A stretch of 64,000 nucleotides of DNA. Origin: G963662905 sp963676725 (GTDB lineage Bacteria; Bacteroidota; Bacteroidia; Bacteroidales; WRLA01). Positions 1 through 7,761 of this stretch are shown piece by piece (position 1 is the stretch's first letter; each line of letters begins with the position of its first letter). Under the pieces are notes generated by a model, which saw nothing but the letters and a program-made list of their open reading frames with translations, did no database searches and had not been told where the DNA came from. Made by a program: the position numbers and the translations under genes. Location: positions 3,534,001 to 3,598,000 of the forward strand of contig OY781463.1 in assembly GCA_963676725.1 (NCBI GenBank). The letters run 5' to 3'.

Positions 1-575
1 AAGAGCGAAAAGCTTTTCCGATGGCGCAAACAACTTCCATATTTTTCAATAGCCTGCCGGTGCTCTTTTGTGGGATAGCCTTTATTTTTATTCCATTTAT
101 ACTGCGGAAATTCATCATGAAGTTTGATCATCAGGTCATCACGATAAGTTTTTGCCAAAACAGAAGCCGCTGCAATAGACAAAAAACGCCCATCTCCTTT
201 TACAAAACATTCATGGGGCACATTTTTATAAGGTGTAAATCGGTTCCCATCGACGAGAATGAAATCGGGAACAGCAGGAAGTTGGTTTAAGGCTTTATGC
301 ATAGCCAAAAAAGACGCTTTGAGTATATTAATTTCATCAATTTCTTCAGGGCTGCAGATACCAACCGCCCAAGCAACAGCATCTTTGGTTATAATTTCGC
401 GTAAGGCATAGCGTTTTTTTTCTGTTAGTTTTTTTGAATCATCCAATTCCGCACAACGAAAGTCATTGGGCAAAACCACAGCTGCCGCAACAACGGGCCC
501 GGCGAGACAGCCACGTCCTGCTTCATCGCAACCCGCTTCAATCCTGTCCTTTTGGAGATTATGAATTAAGGCCAT
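1..575 (-). CDS. rnhB: Ribonuclease HII (3' end cut by window edge)
   Basis: RNase HII cleaves the RNA strand of RNA/DNA hybrids and starts removal of ribonucleotides from DNA. Reading the minus strand from ATG at 575, the family signature GCDEAGRG is at residues 15-22 with acidic residues D17 and E18, followed by LAGPVVAAA. Further in are VDGNRF, the GDG...SIAAASVLAKT block, and near the left edge the C-terminal GYPTKEHRQAI and RKSFSL segments. About 191 residues are visible against a usual length near 200, so only a few residues and the stop are missing. Its start overlaps the end of the upstream membrane-protein gene by 17 bp, which suggests co-transcription and translational coupling with purD and the upstream genes. 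The family assignment is secure. Confidence 0.95.
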   Translation of the reverse strand, partial: MALIHNLQKDRIEAGCDEAGRGCLAGPVVAAAVVLPNDFRCAELDDSKKLTEKKRYALREIITKDAVAWAVGICSPEEIDEINILKASFLAMHKALNQLPAVPDFILVDGNRFTPYKNVPHECFVKGDGRFLSIAAASVLAKTYRDDLMIKLHDEFPQYKWNKNKGYPTKEHRQAIEKYGSCLRHRKSFSL

Positions 576-1518
576 AAAACATTCCTCCATATTTTAGCGC
601 CAACAAACAGAAAAACAAAAAGCTAAAAAACACATCCACCCAAAAGGCTTTTTTGAGCAAATCAATACCCATCGAAAAAAAGATGGAGCCGTTTATCAAA
701 ATAATCAGGTTAATATTAGGCCTTAAAGTTTCCGTGCTTACAAAAAAGGCAATAAATGGCACAATAAAAAACCAAAAAATCGCCCAGGTGTATTTCCTAT
801 AGCTAATCACTTTTTCGAACATTCTTGAAAACACCTTCATCATGCCCGGCAATGCAGTAAAAAGTAAAATCACAACAGAACTCAGATAACCCATTAGGGG
901 AATTGATTTCCATGCAGAAAATGACAATCCGGGTTCAGCCAAATCAGAAAACGCCTGGGGTTGATCTGTAAAATAATACCATGCCCAAACAAAAAACCAA
1001 GGAACAGCAAAACCAATGACTGTATTCAGATAATCGCGCAAAGCATAGATATTAAAAACCAGCATCGTGAACCACAATGCAGGCAAGACGAGAAAAAGTC
1101 CGGGCGCAGACAGGCTTAGCAAGGAAAGCAGCATAGAAACAAAGAAGAGGACATCTTCGGGATGTTCTCTCTTATACAACTGAAATATAAGCAAAAGCAG
1201 CACTATTACCAGAAAAGCCTCATAGCCTTGAGCCAAAGCATCGATAGAACGCCCGGGCAAATCTGCAAATACAATCAAGGCAAATGAAGGGAAAAACGAC
1301 TGAGCCTTTATAAGACTATAGGAATATAAAAGTCGGCTTAGGAGAAATCCTGCACCAAAAATCAAGAGTTTTGAGAAAAGCACAGTAAATCCATTCGGGA
1401 CAAACATCCAATGACCTTCCACGGCGTAAAAAACATCGGGCAAAGCCAATACCAACGCCAAAAGGAAGCAATAGATCAGCTGCAGCCTGTACTCGGTATG
1501 AAACAGCCTGTATAGCAT
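559..1518 (-). CDS. Polytopic inner-membrane protein, DUF6427-like
   Basis: This 319-residue protein is almost wholly hydrophobic, with about nine to ten predicted membrane segments spread along its length and no soluble domain or catalytic motif that I recognise. From memory, Bacteroidota genomes often carry a membrane protein of this size, called DUF6427, beside purD; position and composition fit, but I could not run a profile search. It starts 4 bp after the purD stop and its end overlaps rnhB, so it belongs to the same minus-strand operon. The function is unknown. The neighbouring glycosyltransferase and divergent polysaccharide genes make an envelope role possible, but this is only inference. 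Confidence 0.75.
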   Translation of the reverse strand: MLYRLFHTEYRLQLIYCFLLALVLALPDVFYAVEGHWMFVPNGFTVLFSKLLIFGAGFLLSRLLYSYSLIKAQSFFPSFALIVFADLPGRSIDALAQGYEAFLVIVLLLLIFQLYKREHPEDVLFFVSMLLSLLSLSAPGLFLVLPALWFTMLVFNIYALRDYLNTVIGFAVPWFFVWAWYYFTDQPQAFSDLAEPGLSFSAWKSIPLMGYLSSVVILLFTALPGMMKVFSRMFEKVISYRKYTWAIFWFFIVPFIAFFVSTETLRPNINLIILINGSIFFSMGIDLLKKAFWVDVFFSFLFFCLLALKYGGMFYGLNS

Positions 1519-1522
1519 AAGT

Positions 1523-2794
1523 TTACATTAAATCTTTACCCAAATCACGACGATAGTATTTCCCTTCAAAATCAAGCGATTCAGCAAGCTGATAACTCAA
1601 GGCTAAGGCCTCTTCTAGGGTTTCGGCCAGGCTAGTTAGGGCAAGGACACGACCTCCATTTGTATATATTTTCCCATCATCATATAATGTGCCCGCATGA
1701 AAAACCAATTGCTGTGATGCTTCCGGCAATCCTGTAATTAATTTGTTTTTCTCATAAGCTTCGGGATAACCGCCTGAAACGAGCATAATACTTGCCGCTG
1801 TTTTGCCTGAAATCTGAACATTAGCCTGAGAAAGTCTGCCATCACAAGCAGCCAGAATCGCATCAAGCAGATCAGATTCTATGCGAGGGATTACGGATTC
1901 TGTTTCAGGATCGCCCATACGCACATTATATTCAATTACAAAGGGATCTCCATTCACATTCATAAGGCCAAAAAACACAAAACCCACATATGGAATCCCA
2001 TCTTTTTCGAGTCCTTTAATCGTTGGGCGAACAACCCTGTCTTCCACTTTTTTCATAAAAGCTTCATCTGCAAAAGGCACTGGCGAAATGCTTCCCATTC
2101 CACCGGTATTCAATCCAGTATCGCCTTCGCCGATGCGTTTATAATCTTTCGCTTCCGGCAATAATAGATAATCTTTACCATCAGTAATTGCAAATACAGA
2201 CAGCTCGATTCCATGAAGGAACTCCTCAATAACCACTGTATTCCCTGCCGCGCCAAATTTTCCTGAGAACATTTCGCTTAAGGAGTTTTTGGCATCCTCT
2301 GCGTTTTCGGGAATCAAAACGCCTTTACCTGCAGCAAGTCCATCGGCTTTAAGCACATAAGGCGGCTTCATTGAATCAATAAAAGCAAAAGCTTCTTGGG
2401 AAGTAGCAGAGGTAAATGACTGATAAGCCGCTGTAGGAATCTGATGGCGAATCATGAATTCCTTTGCAAAATCCTTACTGCTTTCCAATTGTGCGCCAAT
2501 TTTTCCCGGACCAAAAATGCGAACATTTTTTAAAAAAGGGTCGTTCTTAAAAAAATCGGTGATCCCGTTTGCCAAAGGATCTTCAGGCCCTACGACCACA
2601 AGTTTCACATCTTCTTCGAGCACAAATCGTTTTATTGCTTCAAAATCATGAAGGACAAGAGGAACATTAATGCAATCGAGGCCTGTACCGGCATTTCCTG
2701 GTGCAACATAAATTTTACTGGCTTTTTTGCTTTGACCAAGTTTCCAAGCTAATGCATGTTCGCGGCCACCGGAGCCCAAAATTAAAATATTCAT
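1523..2794 (-). CDS. purD: Phosphoribosylamine--glycine ligase
   Basis: GAR synthetase joins glycine to 5-phosphoribosylamine using ATP, the second step of de novo purine synthesis, in the cytoplasm. The 423-residue protein has the family length. The N-terminal GSGGREHALAWKL motif binds phosphoribosylamine. The ATP-grasp core contains KADGLAAGKGV (about residues 149-159), an EEFLHGIELSVFA strand, and the NTGGMGSISP and EYNVRMGDPE motifs typical of PurD. The ATG at 2794 places the first motif directly after MNILIL, so the start is firm. It lies 25 bp downstream of the glycosyltransferase gene and 4 bp upstream of the membrane-protein gene, within one minus-strand operon that probably starts at the divergent promoter near 4011. 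Confidence 0.97.
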   Translation of the reverse strand: MNILILGSGGREHALAWKLGQSKKASKIYVAPGNAGTGLDCINVPLVLHDFEAIKRFVLEEDVKLVVVGPEDPLANGITDFFKNDPFLKNVRIFGPGKIGAQLESSKDFAKEFMIRHQIPTAAYQSFTSATSQEAFAFIDSMKPPYVLKADGLAAGKGVLIPENAEDAKNSLSEMFSGKFGAAGNTVVIEEFLHGIELSVFAITDGKDYLLLPEAKDYKRIGEGDTGLNTGGMGSISPVPFADEAFMKKVEDRVVRPTIKGLEKDGIPYVGFVFFGLMNVNGDPFVIEYNVRMGDPETESVIPRIESDLLDAILAACDGRLSQANVQISGKTAASIMLVSGGYPEAYEKNKLITGLPEASQQLVFHAGTLYDDGKIYTNGGRVLALTSLAETLEEALALSYQLAESLDFEGKYYRRDLGKDLM

Positions 2795-2819
2795 AAGGAT
2801 GTTTTTATGCGAAAATCAT

Positions 2820-3962
2820 TTAATTATTTGGATAAAGGTTCTTCATAAGGATTTCTATTGTAGCCCATAAGCGTTGCGCAGACAAATCCCAGGAAAACAT
2901 TTTTTGGCGTTCATTTCCTTTTTGGATCAATTCATTCCTCAGGGCATCATTAAATGCTATTTGCTTCAGGGCATCGCTGATGGAGTTTACAGAAAAAGGA
3001 TCGCAGAGCAAAGCAGCGTCGCCCGCCACTTCGGGCATAGATGTTACGTTTGCTGTTACCACAGCTGTCCCTGAACGAAATGCCTCTACAATAGGAATTC
3101 CAAAACCCTCAAAATAAGAAATATATGTAAGTGCAAGTGCTGAAGCCATAACTTTTTTAAGCTCAGTCATCCCTAAACGCCCGGCAAAAATAACTTTCTC
3201 TGCATTGGCCATATTATTATATGCCTCACGAATTTCTTCGGTCCACCATTTTTTATTACCAACAACGAGTAGGCGAACCGTTGAATCGTTTTCGTTATGA
3301 AATTTATCAAAAGCCCTGAATAGGTTTGCAATATTTTTCCTGGGATGCAGGGCGCCCACAAAAAGGAAATAAGGATGCCCATCCGTATATTTCATGCGGG
3401 TTTCATTTTCTTCCTCCTTGTTTATAAGACTAAAAACTTCATTTGCGCCATTATAAACCACATCAATTTTATCGGGGGAAACATCATACTGCTTGCAAAT
3501 ATCCGACTTAGAATACTCTGAGACGGTAGCAATCCTATTTGCTTTATGAGCATAGCGCGGAAAAAAGTATCTATAATACAATCGTTCGAGCAGAGGCAGG
3601 TCATTTGGATAGTGTTCAAAATTCAGATCATGAAAAACTGCGATGGATGGTATTTTGGTTGACAGAGACAAATATCCATCAGGGGAAAGGAAGATGTCTG
3701 CTTTATATTTTTTTAATGCTTTGGCCACAGCAAATTCAAACCAGATAAAATACAAAAAAGGATGCCTTGCCTGTGGCTGCAGAATAACAGGGGTAACATT
3801 TTGAGAGAATACAAAACAATCGTTCCACTTCCGGTCAAAGAAAAAGATAAATTCATGTTCCGGATGGGATTCGGTGATTCGTTTTAATGTTTCAAAGGCA
3901 AACCAACCAATACCCTCCAGTTTATCTTTTATGAGTAATCGTGTATTAACAGCTATCTTCAA
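2820..3962 (-). CDS. Family 4 (GT-B) glycosyltransferase
   Basis: This 380-residue protein is a retaining GT-B glycosyltransferase that probably adds a sugar to a surface polysaccharide or lipid-linked glycan. The N-terminal half carries the acceptor domain with an FHDLNFEHYP segment. The C-terminal half has FVGALHPRKNIANLFRAF, the donor-side loop expected in GT4 enzymes, and SYFEGFGIPIVEAFRSG (about residues 288-304) with the EX7E-type acidic pair, followed by VTSMPEVAGDAALLCDP. There are no membrane segments. It is the first gene of the minus-strand purD operon and is divergent from the flippase/Wzz/Wzy set, so the two transcription units together look like one polysaccharide locus. Donor and acceptor cannot be told from sequence. 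Confidence 0.9.
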   Translation of the reverse strand: MKIAVNTRLLIKDKLEGIGWFAFETLKRITESHPEHEFIFFFDRKWNDCFVFSQNVTPVILQPQARHPFLYFIWFEFAVAKALKKYKADIFLSPDGYLSLSTKIPSIAVFHDLNFEHYPNDLPLLERLYYRYFFPRYAHKANRIATVSEYSKSDICKQYDVSPDKIDVVYNGANEVFSLINKEEENETRMKYTDGHPYFLFVGALHPRKNIANLFRAFDKFHNENDSTVRLLVVGNKKWWTEEIREAYNNMANAEKVIFAGRLGMTELKKVMASALALTYISYFEGFGIPIVEAFRSGTAVVTANVTSMPEVAGDAALLCDPFSVNSISDALKQIAFNDALRNELIQKGNERQKMFSWDLSAQRLWATIEILMKNLYPNN

Positions 3963-4000
3963 TTAGTAAAAGGTATTTGTTGCTGATTAAAGAATTAGAT

Positions 4001-4008
4001 TAATTTTG
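4001..4008 (+). promoter_or_regulatory. Bacteroidota-type promoter of the polysaccharide operon
   Basis: TAATTTTG is an exact match to the -7 element TAnnTTTG. A TTTG at 3976-3979 (21 bp upstream) or TTG at 3980-3982 (18 bp) can serve as the -33 element. The predicted leader to the flippase ATG at 4064 is about 50 nt. Confidence 0.6.
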
Positions 4009-4010
4009 CA

Positions 4011-4018
4011 CAAAAATA
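4011..4018 (-). promoter_or_regulatory. Divergent promoter of the glycosyltransferase-purD operon
   Basis: On the minus strand this reads TATTTTTG, an exact TAnnTTTG match. It is only 2 bp from the plus-strand -7 element at 4001-4008, so two polymerases could not occupy both sites at once. The predicted leader to the start at 3962 is about 45 nt. Confidence 0.5.
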
Positions 4019-4063
4019 AGAATTAACCAGCAATTTGCCATCAAGATATAATAATTGAATGGC

Positions 4064-5530
4064 ATGGCCGTAATTCATAGGATGCAAAAAAAGTTTTTAA
4101 CAAACTTGGGTTTAATACTATTCTTAAACCTGCTGGTAAAACCATTCTGGATACTACAAATAGACCGCAGCGTGCAAAATGTTGTAGGTTCAGGAGAATA
4201 TGGGTTTTATTTTACCGTCCTCAACCTCAGTTTTATTTTCAATATTATTCTTGATTTTGGCATTACAAACTATAATCAAAGAAGTATTGCCCAAAACCAC
4301 CATTTACTCAATAAATATTTAAGCAGCATCTTGGTCTTAAAATTCCTGTTCTCTGCCGCATATTTGTTGATTACTTTCTCTATGGCATTAATTCTGGGCT
4401 ATAACGGCAGTCAATTATCGCTTCTTGGGTGGTTGGCACTGAACCAGATTATGGTTTCTTATATCCTCTATCTAAGGAGCAATATCACAGGTTTGCTGAT
4501 GTTTAAAACAGACAGCATTCTTTCAATCACCGACCGCTTGTTAATGATTATTTTTTGTAGCGTACTGCTCTGGGGCGGTCTTTTTAAAGGGGCATTCCGT
4601 ATCGAATGGTTTGTTTATGCACAAACGGCTGCCTATACGATCACTGCATTTATTGCCACAATTATTGTTGTTCAAAAAGCAAAATTCAGGAAACTCAATT
4701 GGAACCTGGCTTTTCTGATTACAATAATCAAACAAAGCCTACCATATGCACTTCTAGTTCTTTTGATGACATTTTATAACCGTATCGATTCAATTGCTCT
4801 TCAAAGAATATTACCGGAGGCGAAAGGCAATACAGAAGTTGGCATTTATGCAATGGCGTATCGTTTATTGGATGCATTTAATATGATTGCCTTTCTGTTC
4901 AGTTTTATACTTCTTCCCATTTTTTCAAGGATGCTCCGGAATAAAGAGCCCATTGAAGATATGGTAAAACTGAGTTTCACCTTATTAATCACACTTTCTG
5001 CTACCATCGCAATTTCATGCAGTTCCTATAGTTATGAATTGATGTCGATGCTCTATGAAGAGCATACGGAAGCCTCTGCACAAGTTTTCCAGTATCTCAT
5101 TTTTGGGTTTATTGCGATTTCGTCCTCCTATGTTTTTGGCACATTATTAACCGCAAATGGAAGTTTAAAGCCCCTGAATATCATTGCCGCATCGAGTATG
5201 ATTATAAATCTGAGCTTAAATATTATATTAGTGCCTCATCTTTATGCATTAGGCAGTGCTTTTGCCAGTTTATCGGCTCAGTTTGCTTCGGTTATTACGC
5301 AAATCATTATTACTACATATATTTTTAAATTCCGCATTAATTGGGGGTTTATCCTAAGGGTTGCCGCATTTATTGGAGGCGTTTGGGGATTTGCCGTATT
5401 TACCAAAACATTTCCCTACGAATGGTATTATAGTTTTGGGATTTTATTGCTTGCAGCTTTGATATGGTCTGCTGTTCTGGGGCTACTTAGCATTCAGGGT
5501 TTTGCCAAAATCCTGAAAGAAGGAGAGTAA
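4064..5530 (+). CDS. Wzx-type polysaccharide flippase (MOP superfamily)
   Basis: This is a 12- to 14-helix membrane protein of about 488 residues that resembles O-antigen/capsule flippases, which turn lipid-linked oligosaccharide repeat units across the inner membrane. What is visible is the length, evenly spaced hydrophobic segments, a charged amphipathic N-terminus (MQKKFLTNLGLILFLN) and an NLSLNIILVPHLYALGSAFA stretch typical of this fold. The open frame reaches a TTG at 4055, but I prefer the in-frame ATG at 4064; an ATG at 4082 (MQKKF) is also possible. It heads the plus-strand set with two chain-length proteins and a polymerase-like protein. A second flippase lies at 16359. The substrate is unknown. 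Confidence 0.88.
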   Translation: MAVIHRMQKKFLTNLGLILFLNLLVKPFWILQIDRSVQNVVGSGEYGFYFTVLNLSFIFNIILDFGITNYNQRSIAQNHHLLNKYLSSILVLKFLFSAAYLLITFSMALILGYNGSQLSLLGWLALNQIMVSYILYLRSNITGLLMFKTDSILSITDRLLMIIFCSVLLWGGLFKGAFRIEWFVYAQTAAYTITAFIATIIVVQKAKFRKLNWNLAFLITIIKQSLPYALLVLLMTFYNRIDSIALQRILPEAKGNTEVGIYAMAYRLLDAFNMIAFLFSFILLPIFSRMLRNKEPIEDMVKLSFTLLITLSATIAISCSSYSYELMSMLYEEHTEASAQVFQYLIFGFIAISSSYVFGTLLTANGSLKPLNIIAASSMIINLSLNIILVPHLYALGSAFASLSAQFASVITQIIITTYIFKFRINWGFILRVAAFIGGVWGFAVFTKTFPYEWYYSFGILLLAALIWSAVLGLLSIQGFAKILKEGE

Positions 5531-5592
5531 GCCGCTCATCTTTAAACGCTTAAAAATTTCGAGTTTTTGATTCATATTTCCCGCAATTTTTC

Positions 5593-5600
5593 TAATTTTG
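5593..5600 (+). promoter_or_regulatory. Predicted promoter of the wzz-wzz-wzy genes
   Basis: TAATTTTG matches TAnnTTTG exactly, with TTTG at 5566-5569 (23 bp spacing) as a possible -33 element. It lies in the 109-bp gap after the flippase gene and gives a leader of about 35 nt to the ATG at 5640. It could allow the chain-length genes to be expressed apart from the flippase. Confidence 0.55.
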
Positions 5601-5639
5601 ACAGCTGAATCTATTTGAAGCAGATACAATGCGAGAACT

Positions 5640-6674
5640 ATGCTAAAAAACCTTGAGGAATATACAAGTTTTGATTCGTCCAATCTATTACTTTTCCTTT
5701 TACACTGGCGCAAACTACTCTTAGCTGTAGCTTTAATTGCTATTATCGCATCAGTTATTGTGTCCTCTCCCTTTTTTATAACTCCGAAATTTCGTTCCAC
5801 CGTAATTTTATACCCCGCCAGCACAAGCTCAATATCCAAAGCATTGCTTGCGGAAAATTTTGGCGGCAAAGACGATATTTTGGCTTTTGGTGAGGAAGAA
5901 CAAACAGAACAGTTGCTCCAGATCCTGAACAGCAACAAAATCAGGGATCGGATTATAAAAAAATATCAATTGGCAAAGCATTATGAAATTCCTGAGGATT
6001 CAAAATTCAGGATGACTGAGCTCGTGCGCGAATATGAAAGCAATATTTCTTTTCGACGCACCGAGTATATGGCGGTAAAAATTGAGGTGATGGACAAAGA
6101 CCCTCAACTTGCAGCCAATATTGCTAATGATATTGCCATATTATTGGACTCCATCAAAAGCGATATGCAAAAGCAACGTGCATTAAAAGCATACCGCATT
6201 GTTAAGAATGAGTATTTCAGCCAGCGCGATGAAATAAGGGCAATGGAAGACTCTTTAACAAAATTGCGACAGTTTGGTGTTCATGATTATGAAAGCCAAG
6301 CCGAAATGATTAACCGCCAGCTTGCCATCGAACTAGCAAAAGGAAATGCACCGGGCATTAAAGCATTGGAAGACAAACTTGATATTTTGGCAAAATACGG
6401 CGGACCATATGTTTCTATCCGAGATGCCTTGGAGCACGACAAAAAACAGCTCAGCCACATCAAATCAAAATACGAAGAAGCTAAAGTAGATGCCGAACAG
6501 GTACTGCCACAAACTTTTATAGTGAATAATGCTTATAAGGCAGAAAAAAAAGCCTATCCAATCAGATGGCTTATTGTTTCCATTAGTACGTTTTCTGCCC
6601 TGCTTATGGCTCTAGTATTGATTATTTTGTATGAGAATATTAATCGAATGGGTGGCTTTAAAAAAAAAAACTAA
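5640..6674 (+). CDS. Wzz-like polysaccharide chain-length protein, copy 1
   Basis: This 344-residue protein has the polysaccharide co-polymerase plan: a short cytoplasmic N-terminus, a membrane helix at about residues 24-46, a long periplasmic part rich in charged helices (about 50-305) and a second helix at about 312-335. FITPKF follows the first helix, and KKAYPIRWLIV precedes the second, matching the Pro-rich TM2 entry of the family. It probably sets the length of the polymer made by the Wzy-like protein. No tyrosine-kinase domain is fused or nearby. It is clearly related to the next gene (shared FITPKF, TEQ.LQIL, KHY...PED and YP.RWLIV blocks). The gene ends in an A run (6660-6670) followed by TAA; see the finding on the open -1 frame. 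Confidence 0.88.
   Translation: MLKNLEEYTSFDSSNLLLFLLHWRKLLLAVALIAIIASVIVSSPFFITPKFRSTVILYPASTSSISKALLAENFGGKDDILAFGEEEQTEQLLQILNSNKIRDRIIKKYQLAKHYEIPEDSKFRMTELVREYESNISFRRTEYMAVKIEVMDKDPQLAANIANDIAILLDSIKSDMQKQRALKAYRIVKNEYFSQRDEIRAMEDSLTKLRQFGVHDYESQAEMINRQLAIELAKGNAPGIKALEDKLDILAKYGGPYVSIRDALEHDKKQLSHIKSKYEEAKVDAEQVLPQTFIVNNAYKAEKKAYPIRWLIVSISTFSALLMALVLIILYENINRMGGFKKKN
6660..6670 (+). other. Eleven-A run at the end of wzz copy 1 (possible slippage site)
   Basis: Eleven consecutive A residues close the first wzz-like gene. In its own frame TAA follows at 6672-6674. In the -1 frame a stop (TAA, 6659-6661) lies just before the run, after which 40 codons (6671-6790) have no stop and lead in frame to the ATG of the second wzz-like gene at 6791. 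Slippage of polymerase or ribosome here would yield a fusion of about 700 residues. An assembly or sequencing error in the run would look the same. Confidence 0.5.
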
Positions 6675-6790
6675 TTGCCAACAAAAGCAAGAAGAACAAA
6701 GAGTTTCTGTTAAGTGAAGAAACACAAAAGAAAATAATTAGACCGTTAACATCGTTTTTACCTGAACCAATAATTATAAAACTGGAAGAA

Positions 6791-7750
6791 ATGGAGAGTT
6801 TCTACAATAATATGAGTTTAATTCAGCTATTGCTCAAATGGAAAAAACATTTGATTATAATAACATTGCTTGCCGCAGTGCTTGCTGCTATTTTTTCCGG
6901 GCCTACATTTATTACTCCAAAATTTAAATCAGATGCGGTATTATACCCATCCAATATTGCACCTTATTCCGAAGAAAGCGAAACAGAACAAATGCTTCAA
7001 ATTCTTCAATCAGGCGATATCCGCGATCAGATAATCACGCTTTTTGATCTTGGAAAACATTATGGACTGAATCCTGAAGACCCTCACTACAGAACCTATC
7101 TAATTAACGAATACAGTGACAATATTAAGATTACAAAAACCCAGTACGAGTCTGTGCAAATTGTAGTTATGGATAGCGACCCACAGATTGCCTGTAATAT
7201 CATCGACAGTATTATTCTGTTATACGACAAAAAAATCAGGGAGCTGCATGAGTTAAAATTTGGAGAGGTCGTTGTAATGTATTCCCGTGCATTGGCTGAA
7301 AAAAAGACTTATATCGATAGCCTTCAGCGGCGCCAAAATGAGATTATGGACAAATACGGTTTTATCAGCCCCAGTTTTGAACTGCAGGAAATTGCCCGTG
7401 GTTACTTAGGCACAAGCGATGGCCCTGCTTCAAAAGTAAACACCAAAGCAGTAAATAATCTCCGAAAAAACCTTGCGACTGCCGGAAGCGAAGCAATACT
7501 CCTAGAAAACCTTATTGTTGCTGAAGCAGTAAATTTAGCTGATATCCAAAAAGAGTATGATATCGCTATAATGAACTTTAACAGAAAATACACCTACGCA
7601 AATATTATCACATCACCATATGCTGCTGATAAAAAAACTTATCCTGTTCGTTGGTTGATTGTATTATTCGCAATTGCAGGCACACTTTTCTTCGAGTTGA
7701 TCATTATCAGCATTATTGAGGCAGCACAGAAAAAACAGCCAATAAAGTAA
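6791..7750 (+). CDS. Wzz-like polysaccharide chain-length protein, copy 2
   Basis: This 319-residue protein is a paralogue of the preceding gene with the same topology: TM1 at about residues 17-39, a periplasmic coiled region, and TM2 at about 285-308. It keeps FITPKF after TM1, SETEQMLQILQS, KHYGLNPEDP and KKTYPVRWLIV. It lacks the loop of about 20 residues that copy 1 carries after its LYP motif. The ATG at 6791 is the first in its frame, but the frame is open back to the A run at 6660-6670, so it could also be made as the second half of a fusion. The two copies probably arose by tandem duplication and may act together or give two modal lengths. Confidence 0.87.
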   Translation: MESFYNNMSLIQLLLKWKKHLIIITLLAAVLAAIFSGPTFITPKFKSDAVLYPSNIAPYSEESETEQMLQILQSGDIRDQIITLFDLGKHYGLNPEDPHYRTYLINEYSDNIKITKTQYESVQIVVMDSDPQIACNIIDSIILLYDKKIRELHELKFGEVVVMYSRALAEKKTYIDSLQRRQNEIMDKYGFISPSFELQEIARGYLGTSDGPASKVNTKAVNNLRKNLATAGSEAILLENLIVAEAVNLADIQKEYDIAIMNFNRKYTYANIITSPYAADKKTYPVRWLIVLFAIAGTLFFELIIISIIEAAQKKQPIK

Positions 7751-7761
7751 AACCTGTCATT

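Noticed and set aside
5483..5938. 151-codon minus-strand ORF crossing the flippase-wzz gap
   Set aside because: It is antisense to the ends of two well-supported genes and to the predicted promoter at 5593; no domain is visible.
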